From positions 1-64,000 of the forward strand of contig JARKIF010000076.1 of NCBI GenBank assembly GCA_029378245.1: DNA of 64,000 nucleotides, in the 5' to 3' direction. Origin of the DNA: Roridomyces roridus (taxonomy: Eukaryota > Basidiomycota > Agaricomycetes > Agaricales > Mycenaceae). The translations under genes were made by a program, and so were the position numbers. Below are positions 53,811-63,632 of this stretch, one piece after another. Within the stretch, counting starts at the first letter, position 1. Each line of letters opens with the position of its first letter. Under the pieces are notes generated by a model, which was not told the origin of the DNA, made no database searches, and saw only the letters and a list, made by a program, of their open reading frames with translations.

Positions 53811-55153
53811 CTATAGTAGGTTTAGAGCACATACATCACCGTGTCTACCGCCTCGTTGGAAGGTACCCCGGCCCCCTCGACCATATCCAAATCCTCCTCG
53901 ACCCCGCATTCCTCCACGGTATCCACCACGTTGGTTGTTGAAGGAAGTGGCAGGCTCGGGTGCATCCATGTTGTCGTTTAGCGAGTTGGGAAGGCTGGAT
54001 ATGGGGTTCCAGGCGGCATCAGCGTCATGGCCATGGAGGCGGCGATAGGCGTCAGAGCGCAGAATGGGACAGTCTTGCTTATAATGTTCAATAGAATGGC
54101 ACTCTGCACAGTGCATCAGTTCGTTCCTGGGTTATCAGGTCAGTGAGGGCAAAGACAATATATATAGATATCGATTGCGCACCTCAGACTACGCCAAGGC
54201 TTTGCTGTCCCGTGAAATCCTACATCAAAGGTGAAGGTGGGATCCATGAGGTGTTTCTGGAGCATCGCGGTGCTTTCTGCATCACGGGAGATGGGTGGGA
54301 TGGTGATTGCCCAGACGGTACGGCTGGCACCGCTGCGGTAGGATGTGAATCGTCTGTATTTAGCATGCCCACATATAGCTTGAAAAAGCTCCAGGGGGTC
54401 GGCAATGTTCGGTACATAGCCGTGGTCGTCATGTGCAAGCTTGGTCACAAAGGTGTCGTTAACAAGGGCGGTGATGAGGGCGTCCTTGACCTCCAGCTCG
54501 GTAGCGGAGTCAGCGATGTCGCCGTAGGAAAGGACGAGGAATGGGGGTTGTGGGAAGGCAAGGTTGAGGAAGTAGAACGAGTAGGGGTCACCTTCGTAGA
54601 TGCCGTGAACCACCTGTTTCGCCATAAGAGATGCCTTGGTCATTTGGGCGACCTATTGTTATCTCAGTCATGAAAGATAGATGACAGGAAGGTTACAACA
54701 TTAGGGATGCAATTCAGCCACGGGCGGGGAACGGGAAACGCGGCAGGCTGCTCAATCTCGGGTGTTGCTGGGTAGACATTGAAGTTTCCCAGGCCTTCGG
54801 CGGCACATATGTGTTGGATGGCTCCGGGTGCTTGTCCGCGGTCGGTGTAGCAGTAGGATAGGACAACGACGCCCAGCCAATTTGCTTGTGTAGATGAGTA
54901 CGTGTGAGTGGGGTGTCAGCATAGTTGACGTGCCTGGGTTAGCCGATACAGCCTCGATCAAGTTCGGCCGCAATCCCAGCATGGCACGGTCAAAGTTGAA
55001 CCCATGTACCACATGAGGGAAAACGGTGGGGCCGGCGAAGACAGGAACATTGGGGCTCGGTGTGTTAGAGGGGTTGGGTGTGGCGTTAACCGCAGTGTTG
55101 GTGGTGTTGAGGGTGGTGGATGCGTCTGCCATATGGGTGTCTGTATCGGACAT
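53811..55153 (-). CDS. CCHC zinc-knuckle and RGG-box protein, probably repeat-derived; one apparent frameshift
   Basis: ATG 55153 (MSDTDTHMADASTTLN). Conserved VFPHVVHGFNFDRAMLGLRP is followed by a one-base shift near 54885 (KLAG continuing as VVVLSYCYTDRGQAPGAI). Introns lie after IPNV (GTAACC...ACAATAG, about 54690) and after PWRSLR (about 54180). The middle carries GDPYSFYFLNLAFPQPPFLV and AITIPPISRDAE. The last exon has the knuckle CAECHSIEHYKQDC (C-x2-C-x4-H-x4-C) and an RGG-box (GGYRGGMRGRGGFGYGRGGR), together a nucleic-acid-binding, Gag-like arrangement. The stop is at 53813-53811. I recall similar multicopy genes in agarics. Whether this is a transposon's ORF1, a domesticated gene or a host gene cannot be decided here; a LINE lies divergently next to it. 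Confidence 0.65.
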
Positions 55154-55756
55154 AGAGATGGACGCGAAGATTTCATGGTGACCCTTCTTTATCCAATTTC
55201 TTCATTTTGGACTATTCCAATTTCGGTTTGTTGGGTCAGCGCTCTGAGCCTTCATCAAACTATTTTCCATAGAAACTGTTCCGCCGATGTAGGCTTTACC
55301 CAATCAATTCCGCGCCGAGAGATGCTTTCCCTAATGCATTCCGCACATATGCGGGCTTTCCCTAATGCATTCCGCGCTCACGGCAAGCAATGCCCGTCCC
55401 CTTGAATTGCTTCAAAGTCAGGATGAGTGGGCCAAGTGGGATATACCTCCTGAGCATCTTGTGTGTACAAGGGGTCCTGTATATACAAGCTTTTCTGTTC
55501 GAGCTACTAGTTTGATATTCTCCCCGGGATGTACATTCTAAAAATTCAATCATTTCGGCTCAAAGGCACGATTCCACATTATTGTGGTGTAGCTCGTAGG
55601 CTACGTGGGTGGGGGTACCCTTGGGCTACAAACCACTCACAGGATCGTCCCCACCTCCCCTCAAACATCCACTTTGCTGGAAAGCAAAGTGTCTGTCTGA
55701 GATGATGGTGGTTTCGGATCAAGGAGCCCCCCCCTTTCGGATCAAGGAGCCCCCCC
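55154..55756. other. Interval with short direct repeats between the CCHC gene and the LINE region
   Basis: It contains three spaced copies of a GCTTTCCCTAATGCATTCCGC-like word (about 55293, 55324 and 55357) and a tandem duplication of TTTCGGATCAAGGAGCCCCC (55714-55757). The 5' boundary of the LINE probably lies here, but I could not fix it. Confidence 0.45.
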
Positions 55757-55891
55757 TGATTTTGTCCAGCTCTTTGTTTGTAGTGATTCCCCTTCTACCT
55801 GGAAACGTGCTTCCCGGAGTTCGCGTTTCTTTGCCGCTCTATCATCAACTGCACTTTGGATTTTACTGTCTAGCAGGAATGCAGATAGATT
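55757..55891 (-). repeat. Inverted 135-bp copy of LINE internal sequence
   Basis: The reverse complement of this segment matches 57550-57684 inside the LINE ORF almost base for base, encoding NLSAFLLDSKIQSAVDDRAA and RFQVEGESLQTKSWTK. The one difference noted is CTCCGGG against CTCTGGG. It stands directly upstream of the LINE reading frame in the opposite orientation. Confidence 0.9.
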
Positions 55892-56151
55892 AAGGCCCTC
55901 CTGGTCCACGGGAGGGTCATGGGGAAGTGGTACAGCCCTCACACGAGTGCTTGCAGCTCGTGAGTCCGGAGCGGTGCTCCCATAGCAAGAGTCGGGGTGA
56001 TACGGGGCCTAGCCCTGACTTACCTGAGTGCGACCCTGCCTGTGGCAGTTCCGAGGTTCTGGCTGCTGCAGAGACCCGCAAAGAGCCCACACCACAACTC
56101 CTCGCAACTGCGATAACGATTGGTGAACCACCACGACTATCACTGATAGAC

Positions 56152-59100
56152 ATGGTAATGAACCAATCCCACGATGATGTCGCAGATGTGAGTGGTATAT
56201 ATGAATCGAGCACGTCCTCTGTTGGTTTGAGTGCTGAAAGTGGAGGAGTGATTGAAGCCCGTACTAATGGGAGGAAGCGTGCTATAAGTCAAGTCTCAGA
56301 ATCTGAGGAAATTCAACCTAATCCTGTGAGAATAAGACCAAATGGTCCAGATACCAATGCAAAAATTGATATAGATGTATATGACTGGGAGTTGGAGAAC
56401 AATGATATCTGTCAAAAGAATAAGCCTCCCCGCAAAGTGAAAACAGAGAAATTTGTTCGCTCCGCCCTGAAACTTGCAAGTCTCAACTTGGCCGGACGAG
56501 ATGCCTCCAAAGCCATTACACACAGAGAACATAAATTCAGACATGTAAAGGCTATGATTGATGAACAAAAATTGGCGGTACTGGGCATTCAAGAGTCCCA
56601 CATGGACACAGATGCCGAGAAAAATTTCCAAGAGGTATTTTATAGGTGGTTTAAGATTATAAACTCAGGTGATCCGAATAAGCCTAATTCAACGGCAGGG
56701 GTCGCCTTCATTCTCAACAAGGCCTTAGTTGATACTGAGAGTGTGGTAAGACATATACTGGTGCCTGGCCGCGCCTTGCTCCTGATAATCCCCATTAAAG
56801 GGGAAGAACCCATGGTCATATTGAATGTCTATGCACCAAATACACAACACGAGAGAACATTGCTATGGATCCAGTTATGGGAAATCTGGGCAAATAACCC
56901 AGACATCCCTCTGCCGAGTGAATCACTGGGTGATTGGAATTTTGTAGAAGAAGGCCGGGACCGTAACTCAGGAATTGATGATCTTGTCCCAAATGCATGG
57001 AAACGACTGAAAGATCTGCTCCGCTTAGAAGACGGATGGCGATCAACTTACCCGGATAAGAGGGATTATACTTGCACACAACAGCGGACCAACAATCAAA
57101 CAGGAGATAAACATTTATCATACTCACGCCTCGATAGAATATGCATCAGTAGTGGTAGAGGCCACCACTACAGAAATTGGAGTATACATCGACATGCAGT
57201 AAAATCTGACCACCTATTAGTCACGGTGGAGTATTGCCCTAAGCGTGAAAATTTACAAGGGAAGGGCAGATGGTGCCTACCACACTACCTACTAACTCTC
57301 AATAAATTTATGGAAAGGGTGAATGAGCTCGGACTTGAAGCCGAAGAAGAAACAGAGAAGCTTGATAAGGAAAATCGACTGTGCAATTATAATATTCAAA
57401 CCATAGGCGAAAAGCTAAAATCGACGATAACAGATTTTGGTCAACAATGCACACGTCTGGTTGGCAATGATCTAGACCGACAGATCCACACATGGAAGAC
57501 ACAACTGCATCTCATAATTCATGATGAAACATTGACACTGGAAGAGAGGAATCTATCTGCATTCCTGCTAGACAGTAAAATCCAAAGTGCAGTTGATGAT
57601 AGAGCGGCAAAGAAACGCGAACTCTGGGAAGCACGTTTCCAGGTAGAAGGGGAATCACTACAAACAAAGAGCTGGACAAAATCATCCGAAGGCTACAAAG
57701 TGAAAGAGTCCATCTATGAATTCAGAAAAAATAATGAGGGTGAACCCAGGGCGCAGTATGAGACAAATTCCAAATTGATGGCAGAGATGGCCCGAGATTA
57801 TCACGAGACTTTACAGGAAAAAGATAAACCAGATGCTTATGATCAAATGTTTGCAACCAATGTCACCTTAGAGCATTGCAAAGTACACCTATCCGAGGAT
57901 GAATTCCAGAAAATGAACATACACTTCACAGAAGATACCATTCGGGAGTCCTTGCGACTTTCAAATAATGGCAAAGCACCGGGAATGGATGGTATTCCAT
58001 ACGAGTTCTATAAAATGCTGGATCTGAAATATCAGAGGAAAACAGATGACGGGAAAAAGATATTCAATGTGATTGGCTTTCTACAGAAACTGTTCACCGA
58101 TATAGAAATTCATGGCCTAAATGAAGGTTCCAAATTTCATCTGGGTTGGATGTGCCCCATACACAAGAAAGGTGATAAGGCCTTTATCTCAAACTACCGG
58201 CCAATAACATGTCTCAATACAGACTACAAACTGATGACAAAAGTCTACTCATTACGGTTGATGATGGTTGCAGGATCCCTTGTGCACCCAGACCAGGCAG
58301 GTTTTATGAAAGGCCGCCGAATTGAAGACCAAGTGAAACTTGCTAAATTCCTATTGGACTATGCAGATGCTACTGATGAACAAGGTGTTTTGGTCTCATT
58401 AGACCAAGAAAAAGCATATGACAAAATTGACCACACTTATTTGCGAAGTGTACTAGTACACATGCGACTCCCAGAGCGCTTTATAAACACAGTGATGAAC
58501 CTCTACGCTGGGGCAAAAACCACGGTAATGATTAATGGACAAATGAGCACCCCATATACTGTCACAAGGGGGGTCCGACAGGGAGATCCCCTCTCCTGCC
58601 TGCTGTTCAACTTGGCCATTGAGCCCCTCGCATGCCTGTTACGAACATCAAAATTACAAGGCATTCAAATCCCAGGAATAGACCGGAGACTTTTGATCTC
58701 ACTCTTTGCTGATGACACAACTATCTATCTACTAAGCACAGACTCATGGAGTGAGCTGTGGAACATACTCAACCTATGGAGAATGGCTTCTGGGGCCAAA
58801 TTTAACGAAGCAAAAACAGTGGTAGTGCCGTTTGGAAGCCCTGAATATCGAGCAAAGGTAATTCTGCAGCGTAAACTCAATGAAAATCCGGATTCCGGGC
58901 ACATTGATGAGAAAGTCCTAATTCTAGGGGACGGTCAGTGTTTCCGAATGCTCGGAGCGTTCCTAGGAAACCAAATTACTTATACCACCCCATGGCCTTC
59001 TATAATTGAAAAAATAAGTGGTGATGTTCACAGATGGATGTATACAAGTCCGGGATTAGAGGGGAAAAGACATGTTATAAACATGTACTTTGGAGGACGA

Positions 59101-61311
59101 ACACAATACCAGACAAGATGTCAGAGTATGCCAGATGAAATTGAAGACACACTGCAGCGCAAAATACATGCATTCATCTGGGAGGGAGAAAAAGCCCGTG
59201 TAGGTCACGAAACCATGAGACTACCCATAGCACAGGGTGGCCGTGATATCCTGGATTTTAAAACCAGGAATGAGGCCATAGACCTCTGGAATCTGAAAAT
59301 CTATATGTCACAAGGAGATGATAGACCATCATGGTGTTTCTTTGTGGACCAGCTAATAATTCGAGTACTCGAGGACAGCTATATTCACTTGCCCGAAGGA
59401 ATGGCTGTAAATGTCTTCCTACAAAATATAAATTTACCGATATCCAAGAAGACAAGGCTGCCCCATGATATTAGGAGAATGATCAAGGCTGCCCGGAAAC
59501 ATGGATTTACCTACACTGGCCTTGCAGTTGAAGACAATGTTAAACTTGACATGCCCATATGGAATCACATTGGTGCTGATCCAATTCTACATAAGCAAGC
59601 CTGTGCAAGACATTCAGCCTCTTGCTTGAGAACAAACCATGGTGTTCAGCTAGTAAAACATGCACTTCAAATTGCAAATAGGGAGAATTTGAATTCAAGA
59701 CACCAAGTAAATGCCAGTGACGGTGCTGGAAGAAAGAACTGTGCATGTAGTGACTGCAAATCTGACAGAAAGGAACTAAAGTGTGCTTATCCAGGGCAAT
59801 GTATCAGAACTGCAAAAATGCTAATTCAAAGTTTGACTCCAAAATGGAGCCCAATCTTCGGGAAACCTGACGAAGAGAATGTCCTCAACTTGACAGAAGA
59901 GGTTAAAGCAACAAATCAGAATGCTGTTTCAACCAACTCAGTGTTCACCTTTGACCCTGATTATTACCTCAATGACAAGGCAGATGGATGCCGGATCTTT
60001 GCAGATCACAATTTCTTGAAAACCATCCCAGCTAGAAGACAGTTTCCGGCAGATGATCACCCAGATGTGAAGGAAGTCCATCTTTACGCAAAAGTCCTCA
60101 ATGCTGGACATAATGAACCTACAATCCAGGTAGGTATAAGAATTAACAACAGCCAGAACAAACGATACAATGTTACCTTCACTGACAAGAGTATTACTCA
60201 TAATTCTAACACTGCCTGGTTAGCAGCATTGCTTCTTACACTCGAAATAAATGATAAACATACAAAACTACTGATCTGTACAAGATCAAAAGTCTTGCCA
60301 GAGGTGCTGGTAAGGAATCGCCTGAAATATGAAAACTGCATAACAAATCCTGCCTTTCCCGTGTTCATTGCAACTATTGCGGCACTTTGTGAGCAAACTC
60401 AACATGTGCAATTCAAACAGACTGAAGAAAGCTTAGCGAGCACACTGTATGGAGAGGAGTTCGAAGATATTGAACTCGACACAGCATGTGATATTATGTT
60501 CAATAACCCTGGGATACAACTCCAATGCGGTTCCCAAAGGTTATTCTCAAAAGTGCTAAAAATGAAGTACAGCATTCCACACAGGCAGACAACTTACATC
60601 AATACAGAGAGAGTAAGAGAAACAATTAATGAAATGTTCGAATATAGCCCGTCTAATGAGGCTATCTGGAAGTCAGTACGTGATAAGAAATTCCCTATTA
60701 AAACCAGGGACTTCCTGTGGAAGTGCATCCATAATACTTTCCGAGTAGGATATTTCTGGGATCATATACCGGGAGCCGAAATTCGAGGCATATGTACAAT
60801 ATGCAAAGTTCCTGAAACTCTGGAGCACATTGCCCTGGAATGCCAAGTGCCGGAAACCAAAACAGTGTGGCAGCTCACAAGACAACTATGGAAGATGAAG
60901 TACAGTGAATGGCCACCCATGAGTTGGGGATTAATACTTGGTAATAATCTGACAAAGTTCAAGACAGATGGGAAACCAATGCCTCAAAAGGATCGTTTGT
61001 TTAGTACCCTTGTGTCGACCGCTTGGCATCTGATATGGAACCTTCGAGTAGATCGGGTCATTCGTAACCCAAACAAAATTGTGAGTCAGTCGGAAGTGCA
61101 TAACCGGTGGCTGAAAATGATCAATGGTGCACTGCAAAGAGACCGGATACTCACCGACAAAAGAAAATTTGGTACAATGAGCTTCCATAAACAGGTAGTT
61201 CTGAACACCTGGAGTGGGATTCTGCTGGATGAAGATTCACTGCCGGATGATTGGATTAAAGTACGGGGGGTTTTAGTGGGTATTCTGCCATTAAGAGAAG
61301 GTATTGGATAA
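56152..61311 (+). CDS. LINE polyprotein: AP-endonuclease, reverse transcriptase, Cys cluster, degenerate RNase H, zinc knuckle
   Basis: 1719 residues from the first ATG (56152); the frame is open back to 55894. The endonuclease keeps its catalytic set: LNLAG, IQESHMDT, LNVYAPNT, GDWNFVEEG, SRLDRI and KSDHLLV. The reverse transcriptase has NGKAPGMDGIPYEFY, SNYRPITCLNTDYKLMTK, VSLDQEKAYDKIDH, RGVRQGDPLSCLLFNLA and FADD at residues 852-855. A Cys-rich segment follows (CACSDC then CAYPGQC). Next is a region in the place of RNase H that lacks every expected acidic residue (HLYAKVLNAG, NTAWLAALLLTLE, CTRSKVLPEV). The C-terminal knuckle is CTICKVPETLEHIALEC (from residue 1548). The frame has no internal stop, so target-primed reverse transcription may still work. 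Confidence 0.9.
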   Translation: MVMNQSHDDVADVSGIYESSTSSVGLSAESGGVIEARTNGRKRAISQVSESEEIQPNPVRIRPNGPDTNAKIDIDVYDWELENNDICQKNKPPRKVKTEKFVRSALKLASLNLAGRDASKAITHREHKFRHVKAMIDEQKLAVLGIQESHMDTDAEKNFQEVFYRWFKIINSGDPNKPNSTAGVAFILNKALVDTESVVRHILVPGRALLLIIPIKGEEPMVILNVYAPNTQHERTLLWIQLWEIWANNPDIPLPSESLGDWNFVEEGRDRNSGIDDLVPNAWKRLKDLLRLEDGWRSTYPDKRDYTCTQQRTNNQTGDKHLSYSRLDRICISSGRGHHYRNWSIHRHAVKSDHLLVTVEYCPKRENLQGKGRWCLPHYLLTLNKFMERVNELGLEAEEETEKLDKENRLCNYNIQTIGEKLKSTITDFGQQCTRLVGNDLDRQIHTWKTQLHLIIHDETLTLEERNLSAFLLDSKIQSAVDDRAAKKRELWEARFQVEGESLQTKSWTKSSEGYKVKESIYEFRKNNEGEPRAQYETNSKLMAEMARDYHETLQEKDKPDAYDQMFATNVTLEHCKVHLSEDEFQKMNIHFTEDTIRESLRLSNNGKAPGMDGIPYEFYKMLDLKYQRKTDDGKKIFNVIGFLQKLFTDIEIHGLNEGSKFHLGWMCPIHKKGDKAFISNYRPITCLNTDYKLMTKVYSLRLMMVAGSLVHPDQAGFMKGRRIEDQVKLAKFLLDYADATDEQGVLVSLDQEKAYDKIDHTYLRSVLVHMRLPERFINTVMNLYAGAKTTVMINGQMSTPYTVTRGVRQGDPLSCLLFNLAIEPLACLLRTSKLQGIQIPGIDRRLLISLFADDTTIYLLSTDSWSELWNILNLWRMASGAKFNEAKTVVVPFGSPEYRAKVILQRKLNENPDSGHIDEKVLILGDGQCFRMLGAFLGNQITYTTPWPSIIEKISGDVHRWMYTSPGLEGKRHVINMYFGGRTQYQTRCQSMPDEIEDTLQRKIHAFIWEGEKARVGHETMRLPIAQGGRDILDFKTRNEAIDLWNLKIYMSQGDDRPSWCFFVDQLIIRVLEDSYIHLPEGMAVNVFLQNINLPISKKTRLPHDIRRMIKAARKHGFTYTGLAVEDNVKLDMPIWNHIGADPILHKQACARHSASCLRTNHGVQLVKHALQIANRENLNSRHQVNASDGAGRKNCACSDCKSDRKELKCAYPGQCIRTAKMLIQSLTPKWSPIFGKPDEENVLNLTEEVKATNQNAVSTNSVFTFDPDYYLNDKADGCRIFADHNFLKTIPARRQFPADDHPDVKEVHLYAKVLNAGHNEPTIQVGIRINNSQNKRYNVTFTDKSITHNSNTAWLAALLLTLEINDKHTKLLICTRSKVLPEVLVRNRLKYENCITNPAFPVFIATIAALCEQTQHVQFKQTEESLASTLYGEEFEDIELDTACDIMFNNPGIQLQCGSQRLFSKVLKMKYSIPHRQTTYINTERVRETINEMFEYSPSNEAIWKSVRDKKFPIKTRDFLWKCIHNTFRVGYFWDHIPGAEIRGICTICKVPETLEHIALECQVPETKTVWQLTRQLWKMKYSEWPPMSWGLILGNNLTKFKTDGKPMPQKDRLFSTLVSTAWHLIWNLRVDRVIRNPNKIVSQSEVHNRWLKMINGALQRDRILTDKRKFGTMSFHKQVVLNTWSGILLDEDSLPDDWIKVRGVLVGILPLREGIG

Positions 61312-61476
61312 CACACACACATGCAGGAGTCCCACACTGGTTAGACCGTGCATAAAGGCATTTCCTCCTGAGCGGCTTACTTTCCCGGCTTATATACTGG
61401 TTTATCTTTTTCCAGTGACACCAGCGGATGTGTACAAGAATGCTTCTGCAGACTTATATGCATTATCAAACGCTCC

Positions 61477-61501
61477 AAAAAAAAAAAAAAAAAAAAAAAA
61501 A
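61477..61501 (+). repeat. Poly(A) tract at the 3' end of the LINE
   Basis: 25 consecutive adenines, marking the 3' terminus of the retrotransposed RNA and its sense orientation. Confidence 0.9.
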
Positions 61502-61876
61502 GTCGATTTGATCTAAATCAAGCATCGCTTGCTCCTTACCACTCTTCGAGGAAAACTCGCTTGGCCCAAATCTCAGCTCTTTCGACAGTGCTACAAGCTC
61601 GGAGCGCACCAGGTCGCTATTGCGGCTCTCCTTTCCGTCCTAGCGCTGCCACGTCGCCCCGAGACTCCCATTCCTCGCTGGCATCGCCGCGGCCGTCGAC
61701 TTTCGTGGCACCAGCCTGCTAAGTGGACTTGAGCATTGTCAACTTTTTGAGCGATAGAGGAGGCCTGAAGGCACTCTACTCTGACCCGACCCCGCCGCTT
61801 CGCACTTGTCTTTGACCTGTGAGCCCAGCCTTCACACACCCGGACACCCGGCCGTTTGCTCATTTTCACGCACAGC

Positions 61877-63359
61877 ATGCCTTGCGACTCTGCTTGTTCT
61901 GCGCACTGCGGTCTCTACAGGCCCCTCAATCTTGGCGATCCTTCTGGAGGGCTTTTGTTGAGCAACGACACTCCTTCGGATCCCCAGATCGCTATAATCT
62001 CCACGGCCCTCGACAGGGCGAGGAGGGAACTGACCCGCGTCCAAGATGCTCTCGCCATCCTTACAGCCCAGCGTACTGAGCTGAAAGACTTTTTACAAAA
62101 GCACGGGTCTGTGGTGTCACGTCGGCTGCCGAACGAGATGCTGTCCGAGATCTTCCTCCACTGTGTGGACGCCGCCGCCACGTTTGACCCAGTCCATAAC
62201 GGCGCTTGGGTGCTTGCTCGCGTCTGCCGGCGATGGCGGTCTGTGGCATTGACAACCTCGGAGCTGTGGTGTCATTTCGTATTCCCAGAAACCGACCGCA
62301 GACTGGATATCGCTGGTCTGTCGGGGCGGGGTGTCAAGAAGCCGCGTCCCATTCCCCATCGACTGTGGAAGACGCAGCTCGACCAGGCGCATCTTGCACC
62401 GCTGTCCATCCGTTTCGCATACCACGTCCCGGCCGACCTGCTGGACATATTCTTTGCCGTTGCACACCAATGGAAGGAAGTCAAATTCCTCAATAAGGAT
62501 CATTTTGCATGTTTCGTGCAACTAGGGATCGTGTTCCCCCTCCTTACGAAGCTCACAGTCAGCGACGACAGGCGCTTGGGCCCACTCCTTCCGAGCGACG
62601 TGCCTGACGCCGATCTCGTCAAATCCTTACCCGCACTCAAGCATCTAATTTTCACTTTGGATGTGAATTCGGACCCTTTCCCCCCACAGCTGCGACTCCC
62701 GTGGTCACAGCTTCGCATATTTAACCTTGGCAATTTCAGAACATCTCACATCCGAGAGGTGCTTCCCCTGCTCTCACCCGGCACTCACCTCACTCTTCGG
62801 GGGCGTCAAGTAGGGGATAATGACCGCACCCCCATCGTCACGAACATTCAGTCGCTCGAGATTATGGGCGGATCGATAAGGGATGTATTGGACGTCCTGG
62901 TTGCCCCCCGACTACATAAACTGCTCTTCACCCACGGGAACCCTGGCGAGGTGATATCGAGACGCCCTCAGCACCTTTCTGACCAATTCGGGATGCAAGC
63001 TGCAACGTCTCCGCATCTTATGCTGCATGTCGCGGGACTTGGTGGATATATTGCGGTTGCCGGCTGTTTGTGATATTGTCCGCCTCGAACTAGGGTACCT
63101 TCCGGCGAGGGAGTGGGGCCCTCTCTTCACGGAACTTGACCGGGTTGAGCCGAAGCTGGTTCCCAAACTTCGGATTCTCGTTGTGCGAGGGGATTTGAAG
63201 CAGTGTAAAACCTCACGACTCCTACCGAATCGGAAACACGCCCGGCGGGTTCACGAGGGACCTTTCAATACTGGGGAGTGGAAGTTCCCGGAGAAGCAAT
63301 CGGAGGCGGGTACTTTGGATTTTATCATCCTCAAAGACTCGAATGGTACGAGAAGATAG
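61877..63359 (+). pseudogene. F-box protein gene 9, one frameshift (FLHC subfamily)
   Basis: ATG 61877 (MPCDSACSAHCG). Coiled coil RARRELTRVQDALAILTAQR, F-box VSRRLPNEMLSEIFLHCVDA and VCRRWRSVALTTSELWCHFV, then the LRR-like part (LPALKHLIFTLDVNSDPF, LPWSQLRIFNLGNFRTSHI, VAPRLHKLLFTHGNPGE). Near 62955-62970 the frame must shift once to continue as STFLTNSGCKLQRLRILC, LGYLPAREWGPLFTELDRVE and the tail TLDFIILKDSNGTRR (stop 63357-63359). Without the shift the product stops at 63073. It is the best-preserved member of the subfamily that includes pseudogene 6 and the relic at 44866. Confidence 0.8.
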
Positions 63360-63632
63360 TGGCACACAGTCACTCCCGCAGTGGGAGGAATTTGGAATTT
63401 TCTTGGCACCAGTGCATCCTGTAGAACCATGTCGTAGCTCGCGTTTAACACATTCTTGGGACCCGTTCAAACGAGAACCTGATAAGATGAAAACAGCCCT
63501 GTAATGGAGGCAAGAGCTCGTATTTTTTGTAGAGTGAATAAAGTCTTGTACACAAATAAGCCTTATACACCGCTACTAGTACTGCCATGGCACTCTCCCC
63601 TGCTCGTCTGGGTGTTCTCGCCGCGCACCGAA

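Larger units (their letters stand above)
55894..61501 (+). mobile_element. LINE (non-LTR retrotransposon), near full-length with poly(A) tail
   Basis: One long reading frame followed by a 3' UTR of about 165 bp and a 25-nt A tract (61477-61501). The 5' limit is given as the start of the open frame; the true 5' end may lie further upstream. I found no target-site duplication of the 3' flank GTCGATTTGATC upstream. The A/T-rich codon usage differs sharply from the GC-rich host genes around it, as expected for a selfish element. Confidence 0.9.
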
